DNA from: Chloroflexota bacterium
GTDB taxonomy: Bacteria; Chloroflexota; Anaerolineae; J102
Assembly: GCA_013151415.1 (NCBI GenBank)
Contig: JAADII010000153.1
Span: 1 to 36,869 of the forward strand
Direction: 5' to 3'
DNA: 36,869 nt
The notes beneath the pieces are model-generated. The model had not been told where the DNA came from. It made no database searches and saw nothing but the letters and a program-made list of their open reading frames with translations. Each line of letters begins with the position of its first letter. Position 1 is the first letter of the stretch. The translations under genes and the position numbers were made by a program. Below are positions 24,001 to 32,415 of the stretch, piece after piece.

Positions 24001-24030
24001 AGGTTTAGGTTTAGGGTAAGGTTGAGGTTG
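24001..24030. repeat. AGGTTT hexamer repeat, five units
   Basis: Units AGGTTT, AGGTTT, AGGGTA, AGGTTG, AGGTTG fill the short gap between the AsnC-type regulator and potD, next to the potD ribosome-binding site. Confidence 0.6.
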
Positions 24031-24040
24031 GGTGGTGGTT

Positions 24041-24538
24041 TTAAGCCTTGTCAGGCCACGAGTAGACTTCTTTTACGATTTGCAAGTACATAAATGTCTC
24101 GGTTTCGCGCACGCCGTCCACCGCGAAGAGGCTCCGGGTGAGAAACTCCAACAAGTGGGCGTTGTCGCGACAAATCACCTCGGCCAGCAGGTCATAAGCG
24201 CCCGCGGCCAGCACGAGGTAGATGACTTCCTCGAACTCTGCAATTTGCTCCGCGATTTCATACAATCGCTTCCCGTCCACCTTGACGCCGATCAACGCCA
24301 TGGTGGAAAACCCCAACATCATGGGATTCGTCACGGCCACCACTTGCACCACCCCTTCTTTCACCAGGCGCTGATAGCGCTGGCGGATCATGCCTGTGGA
24401 TACGTCCAACTGTTGCGCGATCTGAGAAAGGGGCGTGCGCCCATCCTTTTTCAGGGCGGTGATGATATAACGGTCGATGTCGTCGAGCTTGGCCGACGGC
24501 ATGGGCGTGAGTATGGCGTTTGGGGCTGGTGATGACAT
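24041..24538 (-). CDS. Lrp/AsnC family transcriptional regulator
   Basis: This regulator of about 165 residues has an N-terminal AsnC-type helix-turn-helix (LDDIDRYIITALKKDGRTPL, followed by SQIAQQLDVSTGMIRQRYQRL). A RAM/ligand-binding domain follows (STMALIGVKVDGKRLYEIAE, with VIYLVLAAGAYDLLAEVICR and VRETETFMYLQIVKEVY). Such proteins form octamer-like assemblies and respond to amino acids. The start is uncertain: ATGs at 24598, 24538 and 24502 are in frame; 24538 is preferred, but none has a clear ribosome-binding site. It lies directly before potD on the same strand, so it is the likely local regulator of the transport/aminotransferase operon. Confidence 0.9.
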   Translation of the reverse strand: MSSPAPNAILTPMPSAKLDDIDRYIITALKKDGRTPLSQIAQQLDVSTGMIRQRYQRLVKEGVVQVVAVTNPMMLGFSTMALIGVKVDGKRLYEIAEQIAEFEEVIYLVLAAGAYDLLAEVICRDNAHLLEFLTRSLFAVDGVRETETFMYLQIVKEVYSWPDKA

Positions 24539-24746
24539 GGCTTTGAGCTCGTGATGATGAGAACCGTCAGGCGGCGGCGAGTCACCCAATGGTATCACAA
24601 AACGTTATAAAAGACAAGGGGAAAGTGCAATATTTACGCGACAACAACGCCACAAATAACGAATTTGCACCCCGCGGCTTTGCGCGGAATCAACCCTGGA
24701 CCCCTTTATCCCCTCTTCCCGCCCGCTTTTTCGATGGGAGCGCCTT

Positions 24747-25442
24747 TCACCCGCCCACTATTGGTTCACCGCCATATTGTGGCGGGCCGTCCACATTCAA
24801 ACAATAACCATGTCCTCGGACGGTGCAAATCAGTTGGGGACGGCTGGGCTCTTCTTCAATCCGTTGTCGTAGCCAACGAATGTGCACATCCAAAGTGCGC
24901 GTGTCGCCCACATAGGCCGTGTTCCATACGGCTTCCATCAATTCCCGACGTGAAAGCACCTCTCCCGGATGTTGCATTAAATAGTCGAGCAACTGAAACT
25001 GCTTCGGAGGGAGTTTGATAACGTTTTGAGCCGTTCTTACATAGCGCGTGCGGCGATCAAGAGCCAGCGGGCCCGCCTGAATGACATAACCGCGGCGCGA
25101 TTCCAGCAGATCCCGCACGGTTTCGATCAAGCGCCTTGAAGTGAAGGGGCGCACCAAGCCCCGATCGTATTTCACTTCCTCAGGAAACGTGCGATGATTT
25201 GATATGAGCAACACAAATGGCGCGCTTTCGCGACGCATGGCCGCCCGCGTAATGCGCCGCGTCACGATTTCTCCAATATCATTCATATCCACTATCAGAA
25301 TATGCGGATCGAATTCCGACAGTTTTCTCATCGAGGGTCGAAACCCTTTCGTGCAAGTGATCTCGAATCCCTGCTTTTCCAAATGAGCGCAAGATTCTTG
25401 ACTGGCGGCGCTTTTGCCTACATAGAGTACGCGAGCGGACAT
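24747..25442 (-). CDS. OmpR/PhoB-type regulator with degenerate receiver
   Basis: This is a 231-residue protein. The C-terminal winged helix (about 130-222) is a clear OmpR-type DNA-binding domain: LPPKQFQLLDYLMQHPGEVL, SRRELMEAVWNTAYVGDTRT, then LDVHIRWLRQRIE and RGHGYCL. The N-terminal 115 residues have receiver-like strands but lack the acidic pair: VLYVGKSA stands where VDD is expected. ILIVDMND keeps a possible phosphoacceptor Asp, and the conserved Lys position is Arg in LVRPFTS. Conventional phosphorylation is therefore doubtful; it may be constitutive or controlled by another ligand or partner. No kinase gene is adjacent on the same strand. AGGAGG is 13 bases before the ATG. Confidence 0.88.
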   Translation of the reverse strand: MSARVLYVGKSAASQESCAHLEKQGFEITCTKGFRPSMRKLSEFDPHILIVDMNDIGEIVTRRITRAAMRRESAPFVLLISNHRTFPEEVKYDRGLVRPFTSRRLIETVRDLLESRRGYVIQAGPLALDRRTRYVRTAQNVIKLPPKQFQLLDYLMQHPGEVLSRRELMEAVWNTAYVGDTRTLDVHIRWLRQRIEEEPSRPQLICTVRGHGYCLNVDGPPQYGGEPIVGG

Positions 25443-25858
25443 GCCGAGTTCGTTTCCTCCTGGATGAATGAAAAAGAGCCGATATGCACCACAGCAATGT
25501 CCCGTGACTACTGCTACGCCTGGATGAAGTTTGTTTGGCTAAACTTCAGTCCATTATAAATGCTTTGCGGTGATCCGGCAAACCGTGCTTCCTGCTTTCT
25601 TGATATTTTCGCAATAAGAGATGTAAGACGTCCTCTCAAACATGGAATGAGCGGCCATAACTTCCGCTAACCGAGGGCGACTGGAAAACGATGATATTAT
25701 AGAGGCAAAGAGAACGCAACTTTTCGATTTGGCTTACTGTTGGCTTGCAATCGAATTACATGCGTCTAATTTGCCGCCTTGTTCTGTGAGCGCGCGTTCA
25801 TTTCGTGGCGGCCGCGTGCGCCTCACTCTCAATTTTGTCCGTTTTGTGCAAACACAGT
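25443..25858. other. 416-bp divergent intergenic region without a gene
   Basis: This AT-richer region separates the OmpR-type regulator from the forward glycosyltransferase and should hold promoters for both. A weak forward candidate is TTGCAA, a 16-base spacer and TAATTT near 25747-25774. I see no repeats, RNA gene or coding frame in it that I can support. A GTG at 25805 in frame with the glycosyltransferase gives an alternative longer start. Confidence 0.4.
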
Positions 25859-27874
25859 ATGATCGATGTCATGCATGATTCCCCCAGCCTTGCTGCGAAA
25901 CGCCCGCGTCCGTCGGCTTGGGCGCTCCGTTTCGCCATAATCACCATTTTGTTGGTGGCGGCCGCCATGCGATGGGTCGCTTTGGACCTGGTCGAATTCA
26001 AATATGACGAAGCGCATATCACCATGATGGCTTTGCGCGTGGCGCGCGGTCAGGCATGGCCGTTATTGAGCGGCGGCACGACGTTGGGTTTGCAGCGGCC
26101 CGCTCTCGATGTATACTTGCTGGCTCTGCCGCTATGGCTGACGGGAGGACGTCCGGAGGCTGGTGTGTGGCTGGTTGGAGGGCTGGGTGTGGCGGCCACT
26201 GCGCTCACATATGCGTTGGGCAAACGCATGAGCGGCGAAGGCGTGGGCCTGGTTGCGGCTTTCTTCATGGCCGCAAACCCCTGGCTCGCGCTTTATGATC
26301 GCAAAGTTTGGGCCCATATTCAAGTTGCGCTTTCGGTGTTGTTGCTTTGGCTTGCGTGGGAAGCTGCACTGCGCGGCCGTCGGCGTGCGGCCTTTTGGTT
26401 TCCTGTGACCGCCTCCCTACAGCTTCTTACGCACACTCTGGCTCTTGTGCAGGGGCTAAGCTGGCTGGGGGCTATCCTGGCCGCGCCGCGACGTTGGTGG
26501 AAGCGCGAATTTGCATGGGGGATGCTTCTGGGCGCATGGCTGCTCGCACCATACCTCGCGGCCCTTGTGCTGTGGTTCATTCATGCCGGACCGCGCGATG
26601 TGGGCCCTGCAACCGGCGCGTTCCATTTTTTTGATAATACATCATCCGCGCCTGCTCCCCATCGTTGGTTGGGTTTCATACAGGTGTTCGGCGGGTGGGG
26701 ACTCCACGCATTGGCGGATCTGCCCGTCAGTGCGCATCTCGCCTGGCGCTGGTTGGGGCCAGTGGCCGCGTTGGTTCTGGCATTCATCCTTTTGGGCGTT
26801 GGGCTCACTCTGAGCCGGTTGCGCCATGCTGGCGAGCGGGCGCAGCAAGCGCGGCTGCTGTTAGCCTGGGCCGCAGGGCCCACTCTGGCGTTGATGTTGG
26901 CGCCTCTTCCGGTTTATCCTCAGTATTGGACGGTCTTGTTGCCGCTGCCGGCGCTTTTCTTTGGCATGGGCGTGGTCGAGACGACGAGATTGTTGCGGCG
27001 CGTGGGCATGGGGCGTTATGGCCGCGCTGTGGCCGCCGCGATGGTGCTGATTATTTTTTGCGGTTGGACGTTGGCTTACGCCAACCTGCTGACCGATGTG
27101 GAGGCGGGCGCGGGAGCGAAGTCGTTCGGCGTTCCTTTGCGTCGTTGGCGCGATGCGCTTGTGCAGGCTCGCGTGTGGGCTCAACGGTTGGGGACGGACC
27201 AGGTGCGGGTCGCCGTGCATGGGGTCGACCCTGCTCAGGACGGCGACGCCGCGGTGGTCGCGGTCTTGATCGGCAATCCACCCTGGGCTCGTTTTGTTGC
27301 GCCTTCATCCCCGCCCGCGCTGCTGCTTTCCGAAACGAGCGAAAGTTTGTATTTCTGGGCCATTTCGGAGCCCGAGGGCGAACAGCGTTTGCAGGAGTTG
27401 GGCGAGATGGTGTGGGAAGGACGGCTGGCGGATGGTTTGTCGCCCGTGCGACTCTACCGGCTTCCGCCTGCTTCCACCCAGAGCTTGAACATTATCCCTC
27501 TTGAACCGCCCCCCAAATTTGATGTGGGGCTAGAGCTGGTGGGATATGCGTTTCAGCCTCTCGACTCGGGTGGCGTCGAGGCGTTGTTCGTATGGCGGGT
27601 TGACTCGCCTCGCGAAGATGTGCGCGTTCGCGATTTCACCGCGTTCAATCATATCTTGCAGGCACAAACCCGCGAGCGCATGGCCCAGACCGATGGCATG
27701 GCCGCGCTAAGCCGCGATTGGTGGCCAGGAGATATTTTGGTTCAGCCCTATCGAGCGTCTCTTGAACCGGGAAGCTATGTTTGGAGAACGGGTCTCTATA
27801 GCCGCGTTGATGGCGCTCGCTCGCAATTGTTGAGCGGGGGCGACGCGATTGAATTGCCGTTCACCGTCAGATAA
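25859..27874 (+). CDS. GT-C fold membrane glycosyltransferase (GT39/ArnT-like)
   Basis: This is a membrane protein of about 671 residues with roughly ten or more hydrophobic helices. After the first helix (LRFAIITILLVAAAMRWVAL) it has FKYDEAHITMMALRVARGQA, whose D-E pair in the first extracytoplasmic loop is the catalytic signature of lipid-phosphate-sugar-dependent GT-C enzymes. LQRPALDVYLLALPLWLTGG and MAANPWLALYDRKVWAHIQV follow, typical of dolichyl-phosphate-mannose/ArnT-like families. The last 200 residues are a soluble extracytoplasmic region without a recognisable fold. The acceptor (protein, lipid or glycan) cannot be inferred. An ATG at 25871 is an alternative start. It converges with the large kinase gene, five bases apart. 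Confidence 0.82.
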   Translation: MIDVMHDSPSLAAKRPRPSAWALRFAIITILLVAAAMRWVALDLVEFKYDEAHITMMALRVARGQAWPLLSGGTTLGLQRPALDVYLLALPLWLTGGRPEAGVWLVGGLGVAATALTYALGKRMSGEGVGLVAAFFMAANPWLALYDRKVWAHIQVALSVLLLWLAWEAALRGRRRAAFWFPVTASLQLLTHTLALVQGLSWLGAILAAPRRWWKREFAWGMLLGAWLLAPYLAALVLWFIHAGPRDVGPATGAFHFFDNTSSAPAPHRWLGFIQVFGGWGLHALADLPVSAHLAWRWLGPVAALVLAFILLGVGLTLSRLRHAGERAQQARLLLAWAAGPTLALMLAPLPVYPQYWTVLLPLPALFFGMGVVETTRLLRRVGMGRYGRAVAAAMVLIIFCGWTLAYANLLTDVEAGAGAKSFGVPLRRWRDALVQARVWAQRLGTDQVRVAVHGVDPAQDGDAAVVAVLIGNPPWARFVAPSSPPALLLSETSESLYFWAISEPEGEQRLQELGEMVWEGRLADGLSPVRLYRLPPASTQSLNIIPLEPPPKFDVGLELVGYAFQPLDSGGVEALFVWRVDSPREDVRVRDFTAFNHILQAQTRERMAQTDGMAALSRDWWPGDILVQPYRASLEPGSYVWRTGLYSRVDGARSQLLSGGDAIELPFTVR

Positions 27875-27879
27875 CGGTT

Positions 27880-30800
27880 TTACAACTCCCTTGTTTCCAT
27901 CTCAGAGGCGCAAGGAAGCGTGAATATAAAGGTCGCGCCCTTGCCCTCGCCTTCGCTTTCGGCCCAAATGCGCCCACCGTGACGCGCGATAATCTCTTTG
28001 GCCAACGACAACCCCAACCCCAAGCCGCGAAACCGACGCTGCGCGCCGCTTTCGACTTGATAAAAAGGCTCGAACAGCTTGTCCAGACGATCCGGCGGGA
28101 TGCCAACGCCTTGATCCTTCACCGAAATGTAGATCGCGTCGCTTTCCGGCCATGCGCGTAGCATCACTTCCCCATGATCAGGAGTGAATTTACTGGCGTT
28201 ATGCAGCAAGTTATTGAGCACGCGGTCCAGGTAATCGCGATCGCCCATCACATATCCCAGCCCTGTGGCCAGATCAAGCCGTAACGTAATATCCTTTTCC
28301 AGCATGACCGGCTCCCACACGGCGCTGGCATGGTGCAACCAGGCCGCGACATCGATCACGTCGCGGCGCAGCGACTGCCGCTCCAGTTCATGATACGCCA
28401 TGAGCTGGTCCACAAGCCGCCGCAACTGTTCGGTTTGCTCCATAATGATGGAGAGCGCCTGTTTGCGCCGTTCCTCCGGTAGTTTGTCCAGCTGCTCGTC
28501 CAGCAGTTCTGCATAGCCGTGAATGACGGTGATAGGCGTGCGAAGCTCGTGTGAGACCACGCGAAAGACCCGTTCCCCCGCATAAAGCGCCTGTTGCAAA
28601 TCCTCATATAATCGCGCGTTCTCGATAGCGATGGCGGCCTGATTGGCGAAGGCGATAATGGTTTCACAAATTTCATCATCATACGCCAGCGGTTTTTGGT
28701 TGTCTACATTGAGAATGCCGATCAGACGGTTCTTGATGATAAGAGGCGCGCTCACGCAGGAGCCGGCCAGGCTCTTTCCGCCGGGATGAGTGCAGCGGGG
28801 ATCGTTCGCGGCGTCGCGCACGAGAAAAACTCGAGGCTCGTCGCACTCTTCAAACGTTCGCATGGCCAGCGAGACCCGTTTCTCGAGAAGACCGGGCATG
28901 TACTCCATATCTTCATACCCTCGCGCGGCCGCGAGTTGGGGCTTGCGCTCTTCATCCAACAATTGAATGGACGCGCCATCATACTCGACCACCTGTTTCA
29001 ACAGGTCCAGAATATGTTCCAACACCTGCTCCAGACCCAATTCCGAGGTGAGCAACGCGCCCACGGCCTGGAAGGTGCGCGCCTGAACCAGGCGCTTCTG
29101 CGCCTCCTCGAAAAGCCGGGCATTTTCCAAAGCCACCGCGGCCTGACGAGCAAAGGCCATCATGACCTGTTGCTCCTCCGGTGAAAATTCATGAGGCTGG
29201 TGGTAGTAAGAGGCTGTCACCGCAATGACGCGGCCCTCATAAACCAGCGGCCATAAGGCGAGAGAACGATGGCCATAGCGTTCACAGAGCGATTTGAGCA
29301 GAGTGGGAACATCGGCCTCCAGCACGTCTGAAATAAACAAGGGCGGGGCTTGGGGTTTGAAAAAGCGTTTTCCTGGCAGCTTGGTGAGGTTTTGGAGCAC
29401 TTCTTCGATATAGCCCGGGTCAAGATTATGGCTCCAGGCGCAATGGAACGTTTCGCCTTCACGGGTGAAGAGCCCCAGTTTGTCGGCTTCGGAAAGGGCC
29501 AACGCAGCGCTGCCAATGGCTTCGATAACCTCTGGCTTGCTCAGAGGACGGTTGAGTGCGTCGCCCAGCTCCACCAGCCGCGCCGAGAGGTCCGCGCGTC
29601 GGCGGGCCGACTGATAGAGCCAGATGTTTTCGATGGCGATAGCAGCCTGACCACAAAAAGCGGCCAGACGTTGCGCATGGCGTTGAGTGTAGAAATCGGG
29701 GTCGTATTTGTCCAATGAAAGATAGGCGGCCACCTCATCATGGATTACAATGGGCGCTCCCACCCAAGAACGAATCGGGTTGGTGGGCACCGAGAGCCAA
29801 TCCGGGTCTTTTTCGACATCGGCGATCACCAATGGCTCGCGGGTTTCTCGCATGTGGCGCAGGTTGCGGGTGCTCGAGATGCTCAACTTGACCTTGAGCA
29901 AGCGTTCGCGTTCGCTCGCGCCCAGCCGTTCGTATCCGCGAGTGCGAACGATTCGAGCCACATCGCCATCGATCAGCATAATGTTGGCGCCGTCGTACGG
30001 CACGACGCGTCGCACTTCGCTGAGAAGAATATCGAACACGGCTTCGATGTTTTGGGTGTGGCTCAAAGCCAGGCTGATATTCTTGAGCGCTTCGGCCAGG
30101 CGGCGTTGTTCCTGCTCGGCCTCCAACAAGCGCACGCCCGCGATGGCCGTGGCCGCTTGTTCGGCCAATAATCGCAACATGCGCACCTGGTGCTCGCTGT
30201 ATGGCCCCGCTTTCTTATCGTTGCCCACCGTAAGCACGCCCAAGAGCTGTTCTCCCACCATGAGAGGCGCTCCCATGGTTTGGTGCAAGCCCATGTCATC
30301 ATAGGTGGTCAGACGGCCTTCCCATTGTTGATAATCCTCGATCATCATCACGTCTCGCCGGTCTGCTATGCGGCCGGCCAGACCTTCTCCCAAACGCATT
30401 TTCGTGCCAGAATAGCGCTGCGGCGAGGCTTCTCCGTGAATGAGCGCCAGCTCCAATGTTTCGTTATCGGGTTGCATGAGATAAAGCGCCGCCACCCGCA
30501 CGTCTAACAGCGATCGCACCCGCTCCACCAGTTTGGATAACAGATTGGAAAGATTGCGCTGACGATTGATTTCCAACGATATTTCGTAAAGCGCCTCGAG
30601 TTCGGTCAGGCGTTTTTCCAGCGTTTCGGCCTTGTCTTGAAGTTGTTCGGCCAAACGAGCGTGGTCCAGCGCCACAGCCAACGAGGTGGCGATCTCCTCG
30701 GCTACGCTCAGGGTTTCTTCGTCTGGCGCTGCATGCTCCTCACCCATCAGCAGATTCAACGAGCCGATCACATCGTTGCGGGCCAGCAGAGGAAATGCCG

Positions 30801-32190
30801 CAATGGAATGAAAACCTTCTTTGCGCAGCCATTGCGTGACAATTTCCGTTCCGGGACCCTGGAGCGAGGTCGCGTCGAGCACCAGAGGTCGTTGTTGAGA
30901 GCGGAAGATGAGCTTTCGCCACGGCTCGGGCAAAGAGATCACCTCGCCGATTGGAAAGGGCCCGGGCGAGTCGGCGTGTTCGGCCAGGAAAAGCGCGTTT
31001 CTCTTCTCGGGATCAAATAAAAGCACATTGGCCCGTCGCGATGGGATCAGCGTGCGCAGGTAGCGCAGCGCTGTGTTCGCGATCTCTTCGGACGAGCGCG
31101 CGGCCAGAATCGCCTGATCAATGTTGCGCAAAACCCGCAATCGCTCTAGATGCGCTCGGTGCTCGCTAATGTCGCGCACGTGGATGATTCGTCCCTGCGT
31201 CACGCCGGCGCCGCCAAGCAAAGGAACGATTTTAACCTCGTAATAACGCCGCACGCCCCCTTGCATCGGCAATGAAAACGCATACCAGGCGTTATCTTCA
31301 GCATATTGCAATGCCAACAATATTTCCGAGGGAAGCGCCTCATTGGCCTGGGCGCCGATCAGGGCGTCAACCACGTCTGCGCCCACCATGGCCGCCATGG
31401 CCGGATTCACATCCAATATGCGATCGTGTTCGTCCAGCACCAGCAAACCATCTTGAATGCCGGTGATGATCTGTTGTCGGGCTACAGGCACCACATCGAG
31501 TAGCCGATAACGCAACACCACCCACGCTACAAGCATGCTGGTGAATGCAAATCCCACCGAGGTCAGGTCGAGCCCAGGAAAGGGATTGCTGCCCGAAAGG
31601 TAGATCAGGTTGCCCATCCAGGGCAATAGCGCGGCCAAAAGCAAAATCGCGCCTTGGCGTCGATACAATCCCCCATGACGCACAGCCGCCATCAGGATGG
31701 CGAGCATTCCCGATAGAATTAGCACGTTGGAATAAGCCCAATGCAACCAAAAGATGGGGCCATAGACGCTTTTGAGTGTGAGAAAGAGACCGGTGAATTC
31801 CAGGGTAAGTTCGGACCAGAAAAGACCGTGCCACTCATTGGTCCAGGCGGCCAGAAGCGACATCGCGGGGATGAAGATGAGCAGACCCAGCAATGGCTTG
31901 CTCAGCCTCAGGCGATGCCCTGTATATTCCCATGCAAATAAAGCCCATGCCGTTGGAATGGTGACAATGCCAAAATATTGCACTTTTGCCCAGAAGAGCT
32001 TGGTGGTCAACTCGGCGCTGGCCAGCTCCACGCCGTAAGCAAAAGTCCACAACGCCGCCGCCGCCAACAGCACCGCCAATGCAAGCCCTCCCGGCGCATA
32101 GCGTCGCCGCCATGCGATCCCGGCCAATACGGCTAGAACGAACGCGCCGGTGATAAGCCATATGGTATAAGGGGTGTACTGCCAGGTCAT
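27880..32190 (-). CDS. Large multi-GAF sensor histidine kinase (7TM-PAS-5xGAF-HK)
   Basis: This is a 1436-residue hybrid-length sensor kinase without a receiver domain. Residues 1-225 contain about seven membrane helices of the histidine-kinase N-terminal 7TM type (e.g. TLKSVYGPIFWLHWAYSNVL). Residues about 240-345 are a PAS domain (GIQDGLLVLDEHDRILDVNP). Five GAF-like domains follow at about 355-520, 530-695, 700-865, 870-1035 and 1040-1200, each ending in a helix such as FANQAAIAIENARLYEDL. The HisKA domain has H1214 in VVSHELRTPITVIHGYAE. The HATPase_c domain carries LNNLLHNASKF, VKDQGVGIPPD and GLGLGLSLAKEIIARHGG. Many stacked GAFs suggest integration of several small-molecule or redox signals. 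No response regulator is adjacent; the degenerate OmpR-type protein at 24747 is the nearest same-strand candidate. Confidence 0.92.
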   Translation of the reverse strand: MTWQYTPYTIWLITGAFVLAVLAGIAWRRRYAPGGLALAVLLAAAALWTFAYGVELASAELTTKLFWAKVQYFGIVTIPTAWALFAWEYTGHRLRLSKPLLGLLIFIPAMSLLAAWTNEWHGLFWSELTLEFTGLFLTLKSVYGPIFWLHWAYSNVLILSGMLAILMAAVRHGGLYRRQGAILLLAALLPWMGNLIYLSGSNPFPGLDLTSVGFAFTSMLVAWVVLRYRLLDVVPVARQQIITGIQDGLLVLDEHDRILDVNPAMAAMVGADVVDALIGAQANEALPSEILLALQYAEDNAWYAFSLPMQGGVRRYYEVKIVPLLGGAGVTQGRIIHVRDISEHRAHLERLRVLRNIDQAILAARSSEEIANTALRYLRTLIPSRRANVLLFDPEKRNALFLAEHADSPGPFPIGEVISLPEPWRKLIFRSQQRPLVLDATSLQGPGTEIVTQWLRKEGFHSIAAFPLLARNDVIGSLNLLMGEEHAAPDEETLSVAEEIATSLAVALDHARLAEQLQDKAETLEKRLTELEALYEISLEINRQRNLSNLLSKLVERVRSLLDVRVAALYLMQPDNETLELALIHGEASPQRYSGTKMRLGEGLAGRIADRRDVMMIEDYQQWEGRLTTYDDMGLHQTMGAPLMVGEQLLGVLTVGNDKKAGPYSEHQVRMLRLLAEQAATAIAGVRLLEAEQEQRRLAEALKNISLALSHTQNIEAVFDILLSEVRRVVPYDGANIMLIDGDVARIVRTRGYERLGASERERLLKVKLSISSTRNLRHMRETREPLVIADVEKDPDWLSVPTNPIRSWVGAPIVIHDEVAAYLSLDKYDPDFYTQRHAQRLAAFCGQAAIAIENIWLYQSARRRADLSARLVELGDALNRPLSKPEVIEAIGSAALALSEADKLGLFTREGETFHCAWSHNLDPGYIEEVLQNLTKLPGKRFFKPQAPPLFISDVLEADVPTLLKSLCERYGHRSLALWPLVYEGRVIAVTASYYHQPHEFSPEEQQVMMAFARQAAVALENARLFEEAQKRLVQARTFQAVGALLTSELGLEQVLEHILDLLKQVVEYDGASIQLLDEERKPQLAAARGYEDMEYMPGLLEKRVSLAMRTFEECDEPRVFLVRDAANDPRCTHPGGKSLAGSCVSAPLIIKNRLIGILNVDNQKPLAYDDEICETIIAFANQAAIAIENARLYEDLQQALYAGERVFRVVSHELRTPITVIHGYAELLDEQLDKLPEERRKQALSIIMEQTEQLRRLVDQLMAYHELERQSLRRDVIDVAAWLHHASAVWEPVMLEKDITLRLDLATGLGYVMGDRDYLDRVLNNLLHNASKFTPDHGEVMLRAWPESDAIYISVKDQGVGIPPDRLDKLFEPFYQVESGAQRRFRGLGLGLSLAKEIIARHGGRIWAESEGEGKGATFIFTLPCASEMETREL

Positions 32191-32315
32191 GGGTGGAGTG
32201 TTATCCTGTTGACGACGGACGCGCCGAGCGAGACGTCAATGCAATATGGTGAACGCATGGAAGTTGAACCTGCTTTTTCATTCCTGCGTCGCTGCAAATT
32301 GTCGCATTTCGCCGA

Positions 32316-32345
32316 ATTATGCCTTACAGAATGTCGTATCGGCAA
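32316..32345 (-). promoter_or_regulatory. Candidate promoter of the multi-GAF kinase
   Basis: On the reverse strand TTGCCG (32345-32340), an 18-base spacer and CATAAT (32321-32316) lie about 125 bases before the kinase ATG. The -35 box overlaps the near-palindrome at 32342-32357, which could be an operator. Confidence 0.35.
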
Positions 32346-32357
32346 ATCTCGATTTGC
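32342..32357. promoter_or_regulatory. 16-bp inverted repeat GCAAATC-TC-GATTTGC
   Basis: A perfect 7-base inverted repeat with a 2-base centre lies between uvrA and the kinase gene, touching the candidate -35 box. Its size and symmetry suit a dimeric repressor site. A second inverted repeat, GGGGAA-AACG-TTCCCC (32370-32385), is nearby without a T-run and is probably not a terminator. Confidence 0.35.
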
Positions 32358-32415
32358 GCAAATGAGATGGGGGAAAACGTTCCCCTGCACACCGCGAAGT
32401 TAGACGGGGTAAAGG

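Noticed and set aside
32370..32385. Rho-independent terminator of uvrA
   Set aside because: A GGGGAA/TTCCCC stem exists, but the stem is only six bases and no T-run follows on the reverse strand.
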